Below, piece after piece: positions 7,045-14,471 of a DNA stretch of 14,476 nucleotides. The stretch's first letter is position 1. Each line of letters opens with the position of its first letter. The stretch covers positions 1 to 14,476 of the forward strand of contig CAKPNP010000029.1 in the NCBI GenBank assembly GCA_934169415.1, given 5' to 3'. The stretch comes from an uncultured Bacilli bacterium (GTDB lineage: Bacteria; Bacillota_I; Bacilli_A; RF39; UBA660). Both the position numbers and the translations under genes were made by a program. Below the pieces are notes generated by a model. That model did not search any database. It was not told the origin of the DNA and was given only the letters and a program-made list of their open reading frames with translations.

Positions 7045-10000
7045 AATATCTACAATTATTAAATGAAGTAACATCAGTATATGCTCTTGTTCTAGCATCT
7101 TTACATGTTCCTGGTAAATTATTACCCTCTAATATATCTAAAAGATGAGTTAAATAACCACTTATACAAGCTTCTCCTGTTCCTTCATTACATTTGTAAT
7201 CATAATTGCCTGTTGCATCAGTTCCTGTATAATTTTCATAACTATTTGAATCATTGTATTTTCTTATTTCTAATATATCATCTGGTTTCATTATAAATGT
7301 ATACATTGGTGTTTGATTATATATTTCACTTCCTGTTACATTTCTGTTATTTAATATATATCTTTGAACAACACCATTATCCCATGAACAATTCATATTT
7401 GCAGCACACCAGTTACTACCAGTATCTCTATTACTATTATCAATATTAGGGAAAGGTCTAGTTAAATCTATTTCACGATATATTATATTTATATTACCAG
7501 GTGGAGTTGGAATAGGTCCACTATCTTTTTCAAATATATCGTTTGTTACATTTAAATCACATGACCAATTAGTATAATTACCACTAGTATTTACTTCGCT
7601 ACTTGAAAGAATAGCATTAACCATTGAATTATCATTCTTTTTATGTCCAAGGTTAACATATTTTATTGTATATGCATTATTATAAACCCCTGTAGATAAA
7701 TTAAATGGTACTGGCAAATTTCCAAATCCTAAATTCAAATAATTTGTAGAAAACTTATCATGTGTATACCCATTCAATGTAGTAGTAGATTTTACAGAAA
7801 AATTATTTTGATTAGGATTATTTTTGATAATATAATTATATAAATTACTCTTTAGTTGAAGAAATAATGTCGAAATTCTAGTTTTTGATACGCTTGTACA
7901 TTTTGAAACTGAAGCAGAACTATTATTTAAAGTACCATTAGTAAATGTGTATTGTGTTTCTTTATTATTATCATCACATACACTACCACTATCACTCGTA
8001 TTACCGCTTACCGTTTTATCTAGTTGTTCATTATATGAGTAAATTCCTAAATTCCATTCTATCCAAGCATTTACATCAAGATTATATAAGTTATTGTCAT
8101 TCCATGTATAACAATTTTTCATTCGATTTATATAAGTATCTTGTAAGTTAATTTTTTTTAATATTTCATCTGTACTCACTGTTGGATTTGCTGGTTTATC
8201 TACTTGACAAACATCATTAACAGTATATGTTTTAGTAACTCCAGCATATGTGAAACTACCTGTATTACTACCATTATTAGACCAACGCCAATTAATCGAA
8301 GCACTTGAATCATTATATTTACAAATACCACTACTAGTTCCTTCATTATATTCGATACAAGAATGTCCATCCATTCTTCTCTCACATGATGAACCAGTGA
8401 AGAAACCAAAACCATCCTTAGAACATTTTTCTAAATTGATTGGATCATCTGTTGTATCATAATCACCAAACATTTCTTTAACTCCACCACATGTACCATT
8501 TTGTACCCATGAACCACCATTTATAACACTTTCTGCAGCCTTATAAGAGACATATTCTTCAATAATTTTTTGTTGAGATTCACTTAAATTTGATGTAAAT
8601 TTATCATAATCAATGTTTTTTGTTTTACAAGTTCTAGAACCAGTAACAACGCTTCCTTGTAAAACGATATATTGTCCAGCTAAAGCACTAATTCTATTTT
8701 CAGCTAACTTTGCCGATGTACCTTCCATACAATATACAGGACAATATTCTGAATCTCCTAAATCTGATTCAAAATATGTTAAATTAGGGTTATTAGTAAT
8801 ATTAGACCACTTATGTGTATTTATATCATATTCTCCATTATCATTAAATACACAGTTTTGCCAAAATTCACTTTCAGTACCATTATTGCTGTTGTAATCA
8901 TTATATGTTATAGGTGTATTAGTTGTACAAGTACCTATACTATAACTTGGAGTACAATTATATGGAGTTGTAACACCGCAATTATCGGCATACCAATTAA
9001 AATCAATAGATGAATTATATACACTATTAAAACTTGAATAATTTAAAGATTGAGCTTGTGATTTTGTCAAAGTAACTGATGAAGAATATCCAAAAAATTG
9101 TTTAACTGTATCACAGTTAAAGCCTCGGTTTGTACCACTTGTGCAACACTTCTTACTCTTATACCAGTTTGCATCTATGTTTGTTCCAAATACACCCGAA
9201 TACGCTAAATTAAATTTCCCAAAATTTATTGCACTCAAATCATCACAAGATGGAGTTGCTGTTATACCAAAATAGTCATTAACAAGTGAACATGTTAAAT
9301 TATCAGTAGTAGAATTAGAATCATCAATCCAAACAATACCAATACCAATACCACCAGTACCTGGTTTTATTGATGAATTATCTAGTGTACCTAATATTTC
9401 TAAAAAATTCTTTGCACTATTGCCATTAACACAAGCTTGATACATAGAAGATGCTGTATCGTTTGGACTACTAAGGTAAGGCTTTAATGAATTACTAAAG
9501 TAACCTGTTTTAAAATTATTTTTAAAAGTTAGACTATTCGTATTTTGTAATCTTTGCATCAACCCTTCTGTAAGGACAGAGCTACATGAACCATATTGAT
9601 ATACTACTTGAGCAATTTGACAAAATTTATATCCCATATTTGACATAATCCAATTATCCTTACAGCCACTTGTACTATAATCATATGAGTTTCCTACTGT
9701 GCCATCACCAGGTTGATAATAATAATTTAAAAGCTCTGTTGGTGTGGCAATTATGTCGCCATCCCCTTCCATATGTACTAACATTAGTGGTTCATATACC
9801 ATAAAAATATTATATAAGCCAGTATCTTTGTCTTTATATTTTTTTAAATGAATTGTTTTTACAGTCTTATCAGAATTTAAGGATAATAAATTAGCAATAA
9901 ATTTACGTTTTTCATAATTTGTTAATGCCCCTATTTTAGTTGTAATCATTCCTTGCAAACCAGAAATAGAAAAATTATCAGCAGATATGCCTCCTATAAC

Positions 10001-10462
10001 ATTAGTTAAACTACTAAGCGACTTAGTACTATAATCTAGTTTTCTATTTTCCCACGTAAAACTCGCGAATTTACCACCAGTAGTAGCCTTAGATGATTTA
10101 ACACTTGAAAATTTATATTTTTCTATATTTTCATAATAATTATTTTTTATAAAATCAGCTACATATACACCAACACCATTTTGGACAGCTAATTGTCTTC
10201 CGCTTGATGTAACATAAAAAATTCTAACTCCAACATTACTATCTATAACTTTATAATTGCTGTCTTGCCAATTTCCGGTAGAACTTGCACTACTATTACT
10301 TGGTTGTAAATGAGTTCCTTCTGGATAAATGCCAAAAGTTGAATTTTCCCATTCTTCATCAGTTAATGCTAACGCTATATCATCACACACATAAAATAAT
10401 GCCATAAATACTAATACTATTGATAACATCTTTTTATTTATATTTTTGAATATTTTACTCAT
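7043..10462 (-). CDS. Large secreted cysteine-rich protein of unknown function
   Basis: No family is recognised. The 1139-aa product begins with a signal-peptide-like segment: basic residues 3-11, a hydrophobic core at about 12-25, then DDIALALTDEE, with probable cleavage near 31-33. There is no later membrane span, no LPxTG motif and no lipobox. The mature chain is rich in Asn, Ser, Thr, Tyr and Gly, and I count about 32 Cys spread along it, often as isolated Cys in NxTC or SxxC contexts. This suggests many disulfides outside the membrane. The C-terminal 145 residues (from about 995, YREIDLTRPFP ... GSNWC ... CNEGTGEAC) look more ordered than the rest and may be a conserved domain. Its promoter (10489-10517) and terminator make it a single-gene unit between rnfD and the spoIVFA-like gene. 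Start: GGTGAT three bases before the ATG. Confidence 0.9.
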   Translation of the reverse strand: MSKIFKNINKKMLSIVLVFMALFYVCDDIALALTDEEWENSTFGIYPEGTHLQPSNSSASSTGNWQDSNYKVIDSNVGVRIFYVTSSGRQLAVQNGVGVYVADFIKNNYYENIEKYKFSSVKSSKATTGGKFASFTWENRKLDYSTKSLSSLTNVIGGISADNFSISGLQGMITTKIGALTNYEKRKFIANLLSLNSDKTVKTIHLKKYKDKDTGLYNIFMVYEPLMLVHMEGDGDIIATPTELLNYYYQPGDGTVGNSYDYSTSGCKDNWIMSNMGYKFCQIAQVVYQYGSCSSVLTEGLMQRLQNTNSLTFKNNFKTGYFSNSLKPYLSSPNDTASSMYQACVNGNSAKNFLEILGTLDNSSIKPGTGGIGIGIVWIDDSNSTTDNLTCSLVNDYFGITATPSCDDLSAINFGKFNLAYSGVFGTNIDANWYKSKKCCTSGTNRGFNCDTVKQFFGYSSSVTLTKSQAQSLNYSSFNSVYNSSIDFNWYADNCGVTTPYNCTPSYSIGTCTTNTPITYNDYNSNNGTESEFWQNCVFNDNGEYDINTHKWSNITNNPNLTYFESDLGDSEYCPVYCMEGTSAKLAENRISALAGQYIVLQGSVVTGSRTCKTKNIDYDKFTSNLSESQQKIIEEYVSYKAAESVINGGSWVQNGTCGGVKEMFGDYDTTDDPINLEKCSKDGFGFFTGSSCERRMDGHSCIEYNEGTSSGICKYNDSSASINWRWSNNGSNTGSFTYAGVTKTYTVNDVCQVDKPANPTVSTDEILKKINLQDTYINRMKNCYTWNDNNLYNLDVNAWIEWNLGIYSYNEQLDKTVSGNTSDSGSVCDDNNKETQYTFTNGTLNNSSASVSKCTSVSKTRISTLFLQLKSNLYNYIIKNNPNQNNFSVKSTTTLNGYTHDKFSTNYLNLGFGNLPVPFNLSTGVYNNAYTIKYVNLGHKKNDNSMVNAILSSSEVNTSGNYTNWSCDLNVTNDIFEKDSGPIPTPPGNINIIYREIDLTRPFPNIDNSNRDTGSNWCAANMNCSWDNGVVQRYILNNRNVTGSEIYNQTPMYTFIMKPDDILEIRKYNDSNSYENYTGTDATGNYDYKCNEGTGEACISGYLTHLLDILEGNNLPGTCKDARTRAYTDVTSFNNCRY

Positions 10463-10488
10463 AAAATCACCATACTTTTCCTAAATAA

Positions 10489-10517
10489 AGTATACAGTAT
10501 TTTAATTAAAAAGTAAA
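10489..10517 (-). promoter_or_regulatory. Promoter of the 1139-aa protein gene
   Basis: TTTACT (10517-10512), a 17-bp spacer and TATACT (10494-10489). The leader is about 20 nt and contains GGTGAT (10471-10466). Confidence 0.5.
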
Positions 10518-10548
10518 TATTAAAAAAATATAATTGACTAAATTTCAC

Positions 10549-10576
10549 AAAAAAACTATAGAAATAAATCTATAGT
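10549..10576 (-). terminator. Terminator of rnfCD
   Basis: An 8-bp perfect stem, ACTATAGA/TCTATAGT (10576-10569 with 10562-10555), with a 6-nt loop and a T run (10555-10549). The rnfD stop codon TAG (10572-10570) lies inside the first arm. It closes the operon after only two rnf genes. Confidence 0.88.
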
Positions 10577-11394
10577 ATGTGTATTATTATATACATTATA
10601 ATTATAAGTATCCAAGCAAATATAAATAAGCCAAGTGATTTAAGATAATTAAATCTTGAAATAGATCCTATATTATCAAATATTCCATTAAATAAACTTA
10701 CAAACAATATTCCTATTATAGGACTTATATTAAATTTAATCAAAAATATAGTTATTATTGATAAAAATAATGAATAATATATGCTACCTAAAGGAGTAAC
10801 TGGAGTATTTGAATCAGTTATTAAATATAATGAATAAAATAATAAACTTACATTATATAATACTGGAATTTTCATTACATAAGATAACATAATAGTAAAT
10901 AAAATATAAAAAATTGTTATATTAAATTTTATAGTTTTAGTTATTAATAAATAAATGAATATAATAAAATACATTATTAAATTAACAACAAATAATTTTA
11001 GTGTTATATCAGTATTAATAAAATATTTATTAAACATAACATAACTTGATATAAAAGAAATTAATATAGGATTTATATTTATAGAATATTCATCAAATAT
11101 TAGTTTTAATACAAGTGTTATAATTAATGAAGTTATATAAACAGTTATATTACAAGGTAAAATAAGAAGTAATATAAGTGATACTAACATATAATCAGTT
11201 TTATAACATTTATTATTAAATGCATATATATTTATAAAACTAAATAATAAAGATAAGGATATTCCTATTAAAATATTAATTAATGAATTATAGTTATTTA
11301 TATATACATAATAAATTAATAAAGGTATAAGTGATAATAATAGTCTTAATTTTATTTTAAAAGTGGTATCACTACTTTTAATAAATGGTCCCAT
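10570..11394 (-). CDS. rnfD: RnfD-like membrane subunit, diverged
   Basis: RnfD is an integral-membrane flavoprotein subunit of the Rnf complex, which couples ferredoxin-NAD electron transfer to ion pumping. The 274-aa product is almost entirely hydrophobic, with eight to ten spans. It shows the family's N-terminus (MGPFIKSSDTTFKIKLRLLLSLIP), the LILPCNI turn at 77-83, NPILIS at 108-113, and TDSNTPVTPLG at 193-203, which matches the TDPVTSPTTPRG-type motif. It is shorter than usual (over 300 aa), and I cannot find the SGAT motif whose Thr carries covalent FMN. That loop, expected after NPxL, seems deleted. It overlaps rnfC by one base (TAATG), with AGGTGAT five bases upstream, so translation is coupled. 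Without rnfG/E/A/B beside it, a full Rnf pump is not shown here. Confidence 0.75.
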   Translation of the reverse strand: MGPFIKSSDTTFKIKLRLLLSLIPLLIYYVYINNYNSLINILIGISLSLLFSFINIYAFNNKCYKTDYMLVSLILLLILPCNITVYITSLIITLVLKLIFDEYSININPILISFISSYVMFNKYFINTDITLKLFVVNLIMYFIIFIYLLITKTIKFNITIFYILFTIMLSYVMKIPVLYNVSLLFYSLYLITDSNTPVTPLGSIYYSLFLSIITIFLIKFNISPIIGILFVSLFNGIFDNIGSISRFNYLKSLGLFIFAWILIIIMYIIIHIL

Positions 11395-12617
11395 TACTTA
11401 TCACCTCTTAATTTTTTCTTTTTATTTTTAATACATGTTCTTAATTCTATTTTGCTTGGACATATATAAGAACATAATCCACATTCAATACAGTTTAATG
11501 TATGAAGATTCATTAATTTCTTATCATCATTTGCATTCATTATTAATATAGGTGATAACCTCATAGGACAGACTCTCACACATTTACCACATCTTATACA
11601 TTTTGATGGAATACTTTGTTCTATATTTTTTATTATTATAGAATTTATATTAAAAGACATAACTAAATCTTTATCTACTAAAACTCCCATCATAGCACCA
11701 CCTGATATAACTTTATTTGCATCAACTTTTAATGAAGATAATATGTATTCAAGTGGTGTACCTAATTTAACTAAAACATTATAAGATTTATCATTTATAT
11801 TAAATGTAACAACACGTTCTGTTAGTGGAATATTATATTTTAATGATTTACTTATTGCATATATCGTAGAAATATTATTTACTATATACCCTACCTCAGT
11901 TGGATATTTATTATATTCTATTTTAAATAAATCAGATAATAACTTTCTTTCATACCCTATTGGATAATAATTATCAACTAATTTAAGTTTAATTCTTAAA
12001 TATGTACCTATATAATTGTCAAAAGCTTCTTTTAAGGCTATATTATCTTTTGTTATTAATATATAAGCATTTTCTATTTTATTTATATCCAGTATATTAT
12101 CTATACATTCTAATATTTCTTCACATTTAGAAATTCCTATATAACTATCTGATAGTACTCCTTCTTCACATTCTAATGCATTAACTATCAATGTTTTAAT
12201 ATTCTTATTTTCATATTTAACATATGTAGGAAATGATGCTCCACCTAAACCTACTATACCATTATCTTTTAAATTAAGAATAAATTCTTCTTTAGTATAT
12301 TTATCAAGTACCTTAACTTCACTTGTTAATTCTTTAAAATCATTTTCTATAGCTACACATTTTACCTTACTTCCATTATAAGATGTTTTAGTCACAAAAT
12401 CAGTAACCACCCCAGATACTGAAGAAAATATAGGTATTCTAAAATCACCCTTAGTTTTAGCTATTATACTATTTTTATATACATATTCGCCTTTTTTTAC
12501 TAATATAGTAACATCTGCATTAACCCCACTTATTAGTGGAATAAAAACTTCCTTAGGCTTATTAAATATAAGTAAGTTGTTATCTAAATTTTTTTTGTTA
12601 TTTACTTTTACTTTCAT
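11394..12617 (-). CDS. rnfC: RnfC-like electron transport subunit
   Basis: RnfC is the peripheral Rnf subunit that binds NADH and FMN and passes electrons through Fe-S clusters. The 407-aa product has an N-terminal barrel-sandwich region (about 20-95, IPLISGVNADVTILVKKGEYV ... FSSVSGVV), the flavin/nucleotide motif GIVGLGGASFPTYVK (120-134), NALECEEG (146-153), and two CxxCxxCxxxCP clusters (C340/343/346/350 and C376/379/382/386), which bind two [4Fe-4S] centres. All the expected ligands are present, so unlike its RnfD partner it looks intact. It is first in a two-gene operon with a strong promoter, and its start has AGGTGAT three bases before the ATG. A relative such as another RnfC-type NADH-binding subunit is possible but less likely, given the adjacent RnfD. 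Confidence 0.9.
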   Translation of the reverse strand: MKVKVNNKKNLDNNLLIFNKPKEVFIPLISGVNADVTILVKKGEYVYKNSIIAKTKGDFRIPIFSSVSGVVTDFVTKTSYNGSKVKCVAIENDFKELTSEVKVLDKYTKEEFILNLKDNGIVGLGGASFPTYVKYENKNIKTLIVNALECEEGVLSDSYIGISKCEEILECIDNILDINKIENAYILITKDNIALKEAFDNYIGTYLRIKLKLVDNYYPIGYERKLLSDLFKIEYNKYPTEVGYIVNNISTIYAISKSLKYNIPLTERVVTFNINDKSYNVLVKLGTPLEYILSSLKVDANKVISGGAMMGVLVDKDLVMSFNINSIIIKNIEQSIPSKCIRCGKCVRVCPMRLSPILIMNANDDKKLMNLHTLNCIECGLCSYICPSKIELRTCIKNKKKKLRGDK

Positions 12618-12639
12618 TTAATCACCTCTATATAAGAAA

Positions 12640-12668
12640 ATTATACATTATAAGTAAATTATTTTCAA
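12640..12668 (-). promoter_or_regulatory. rnfCD promoter
   Basis: TTGAAA (12668-12663), a 17-bp spacer and TATAAT (12645-12640). The start is near 12633, and AGGTGAT (12627-12621) follows within a leader of about 16 nt. Confidence 0.8.
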
Positions 12669-12698
12669 TAAATTATATTTAAGTTTACAGTTTTAAAT

Positions 12699-12722
12699 TA
12701 AAAAAAGGACTTATTTAGTCCT
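12699..12722 (-). terminator. yebC terminator
   Basis: A 6-bp stem, AGGACT/AGTCCT (12722-12717 with 12711-12706), with a 5-nt loop and seven T (12706-12700). It shares its first two bases with the yebC stop codon TAG (12723-12721). Confidence 0.85.
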
Positions 12723-13437
12723 AAACATTAGATACGTTATGATATACTCTTATAACATCTTCTACATCATCTAACATTGATAATGTTTTATTAAATATTT
12801 CTAAATCTTCACCAGTTAATTCTACTTTATCTTTAGCTAAAGTCGTAATTTCATCCATATCAAAAGCAACAGTTGGTAATGCTTTTGTAATAGACTCTTT
12901 TATTCTAAATAAATCAGATGGTTCAGCATATATAACTACTCCATCATCCTCTTCAATATCTTTAATATCTATATCATTTTCAATTAAAGTATTTAAAGCA
13001 TCATCTAAGCTAAGACCTTTAAAAGAAACTATACATAAATTATCATAATTATATGAAACACTTCCCATACTTCCCATTTTTATATGACATTTATTTACAA
13101 CAGCTCTTAAGTCACTAACACTTCTATTTACATTATCTGTCATACATTCAACTATTAAAGTAGAACCAGCAGGGCCAAACATTTCATATGTATTTTTAAC
13201 ATATGTTTCATCTATACCGCTATTTACTTTATCGATTGCTCTTTTAATTATATCAGCTGGTACTTGTTCTTTTTTTGCTCTTTCAACTAATCTTTTTAAA
13301 GCAGAGTTACTTTCCATTTCTACTCCACCATTTTTAGCAGCTTCATATATTTCTTTTGCATAAGTACTATATATTTTACCACGTGCTGCTCCAGTTTTTT
13401 GTATACTTGCTTTTCTTACTTCATAAGCTCTTCCCAT
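12721..13437 (-). CDS. yebC: YebC/PmpR family protein, YeeN-like subgroup
   Basis: This family was long annotated as transcriptional regulators (PmpR). Its mitochondrial relative TACO1 acts in translation, and ribosome-linked roles are now favoured. The 238-aa product is full length. The N-terminus MGRAYEVRKASIQKTGAARGK is the YeeN-type start rather than the AGHSKWANIKHRK of classic YebC. It is followed by the helical domain (to about 75, LVERAKKEQVPADIIKRAI), YEMFGPAGSTLIVECMTDN (83-101), and the GSMGSVSY segment (122-129). The start has GGTGAT four bases before the ATG. It lies 41 nt after rnc with its own promoter, whose -35 overlaps the rnc stop, and has its own terminator, so it can be expressed alone or by readthrough from rnc. 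Confidence 0.95.
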   Translation of the reverse strand: MGRAYEVRKASIQKTGAARGKIYSTYAKEIYEAAKNGGVEMESNSALKRLVERAKKEQVPADIIKRAIDKVNSGIDETYVKNTYEMFGPAGSTLIVECMTDNVNRSVSDLRAVVNKCHIKMGSMGSVSYNYDNLCIVSFKGLSLDDALNTLIENDIDIKDIEEDDGVVIYAEPSDLFRIKESITKALPTVAFDMDEITTLAKDKVELTGEDLEIFNKTLSMLDDVEDVIRVYHNVSNV

Positions 13438-13453
13438 TTAAATCACCATTTTC

Positions 13454-13482
13454 ATTTTACTATGTTTTTTATTATATTTCAA
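13454..13482 (-). promoter_or_regulatory. yebC promoter overlapping the rnc 3' end
   Basis: TTGAAA (13482-13477) includes the rnc TGA stop (13481-13479). A 17-bp spacer leads to TAAAAT (13459-13454). Six bases then separate the -10 from GGTGAT (13447-13442), so the transcript should start at the ribosome binding site itself. Confidence 0.72.
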
Positions 13483-14138
13483 GCTTTTTGTGCTTTCAAA
13501 AGTGCATCACAGGCAGCTTTCTGTTCCGCTTCTTTTTTACTATGTGCAATTCCATGACCATATATTACATCATCTATTTTAGCTACTACTTCAAATGTTT
13601 TATTATGAGCAGGACCAGATTCATTTATTACAACATATTCTAAACTTCTTTTATCTGTTTGAACATATTCTTGTAAAGTTGATTTATAATCCATAAATAA
13701 TATATCCTCATTTTTTATATGTTCAACAGCGTTTTTATAAATAAAATCTTTAGCTTCTTCATATCCCTTATCTAAGTATATAGCGCCTATTATAGATTCA
13801 AATATATCAGCAACTATTGCTTTTCTTTGTCTTCCACCGTTTTCTTCTTCCCCATGGCCTAAATATAAAAATTTATTTAATCCAAGTTTCATACTATAAG
13901 AAAATAATGCATCTTCACATACATATTCAGCTCTTTTTTTAGTCATAACGCCTTCCTTGTAGTCAGTATTTTTATATAAATAATCACTCATTACAAGTTC
14001 TAATATAGCATCTCCTAAATATTCTAATCTTTCATAACTAGTTACATTATTTTCATTAGCATATGAAGTATGCGTTAAAGCGACTTTATAATATTCTTCA
14101 TTTATAGGTTTTACTTCTATAGTTTCAAATAAATTCAT
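13479..14138 (-). CDS. rnc: Ribonuclease III
   Basis: RNase III cuts double-stranded RNA to process rRNA precursors and some mRNAs in the cytoplasm. The 219-aa product has the endonuclease domain with the signature ERLEYLGDAILEL (36-48; E39 and D43) and the second acidic pair in VADIFESIIGAIY (D111, E114), matching E. coli E41, D45, D114 and E117. A C-terminal dsRNA-binding domain (about 149-217) ends with HSKKEAEQKAACDALL. The start is the ATG at 14138, five bases after GGAGG (14149-14145 region). A TTG four codons upstream lies in the SD itself and is not used. The stop is TGA. It is first in the rnc-yebC pair. The smc/ftsY genes that follow rnc in many Bacillota are absent. Confidence 0.96.
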   Translation of the reverse strand: MNLFETIEVKPINEEYYKVALTHTSYANENNVTSYERLEYLGDAILELVMSDYLYKNTDYKEGVMTKKRAEYVCEDALFSYSMKLGLNKFLYLGHGEEENGGRQRKAIVADIFESIIGAIYLDKGYEEAKDFIYKNAVEHIKNEDILFMDYKSTLQEYVQTDKRSLEYVVINESGPAHNKTFEVVAKIDDVIYGHGIAHSKKEAEQKAACDALLKAQKA

Positions 14139-14161
14139 AAATTCCTCCAAAATATATAAAT

Positions 14162-14190
14162 ATTATACTTTTAATTATAATTTTTTTCAA
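14162..14190 (-). promoter_or_regulatory. rnc promoter
   Basis: TTGAAA (14190-14185), a 17-bp spacer and TATAAT (14167-14162). The leader is about 17 nt and contains GGAGG. Confidence 0.78.
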
Positions 14191-14400
14191 GAAAAATAAG
14201 AAGTATGTTATATTTTTTGTGAATAATTAGTAAATATATGAAAACATATAAAATTTTGTCTAAAAATCTAACGTAATTCTAGTGAAAAGTGTACATATTT
14301 GTATACTAATAGTATTCTTAACTATTCCAAAACCATAAATTTTTAATCAAATATTAATACTTGAATTTCATATACAATTTTAAGATAAAAGCATAAATTT
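14191..14400. other. Gene-free AT-rich stretch with two small hairpins
   Basis: No convincing reading frame with a ribosome binding site is seen on either strand, and no tRNA. Two adjacent inverted repeats stand out: GTGTACA/TGTATAC (14289-14295 with 14300-14306, one G-U pair, TATT loop) and AATAGT/ACTATT (14308-14313 with 14321-14326). It lies between the rnc promoter and the plus-strand 71-nt element, so it may hold the promoter and leader of a gene beyond the right edge, or a small RNA ending at the element's hairpin. This is inference only. Confidence 0.4.
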
Positions 14401-14471
14401 GATAACAAGAAATTAATTTTTCTTGTTTTTTTGCATTTTTTGAAAAAAGTTTCTCTAAAAAAAAGGATTTT
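14401..14471 (+). repeat. 71-nt structured element, right copy
   Basis: On the plus strand: GATAAC start, a 9-bp stem (14404-14412 with 14419-14427, TTAATT loop), seven T, a TTTTTT-G-AAAAAA inverted repeat (14436-14448), then GTTTCTC-N-A8-GGATTTT. It aligns without gaps to 153-83 of the minus strand. Two stem pairs change from G-C to A-T and from A-T to G-C, keeping the pairing. The window ends five bases later. If it sits like the left copy, a plus-strand gene should start about 40 nt past its end. Confidence 0.7.

Noticed and set aside
8152..8159. A run of eight T (A8 on the coding strand) inside the 1139-aa gene as a phase-variation tract
   Set aside because: Runs of this length are frequent by chance in such AT-rich DNA, and this one falls in Lys-Lys codons. 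There is no other sign of switching.
7945..9013. Several plus-strand and alternate-frame ORFs of 60-95 codons inside the 1139-aa gene
   Set aside because: They lack ribosome binding sites, have odd composition (His/Tyr/Leu-rich antisense translations), and lie wholly inside a well-supported gene.
9335..9352. Three tandem aatacc hexamers in the 1139-aa gene
   Set aside because: They encode an in-frame GIGIGI. Three copies are too few to call a variable repeat, and a copy change would not shift the frame.
13356..13643. A 95-codon plus-strand ORF across yebC and rnc
   Set aside because: It is a Phe/Tyr-rich antisense translation of two conserved genes, with no start signals.
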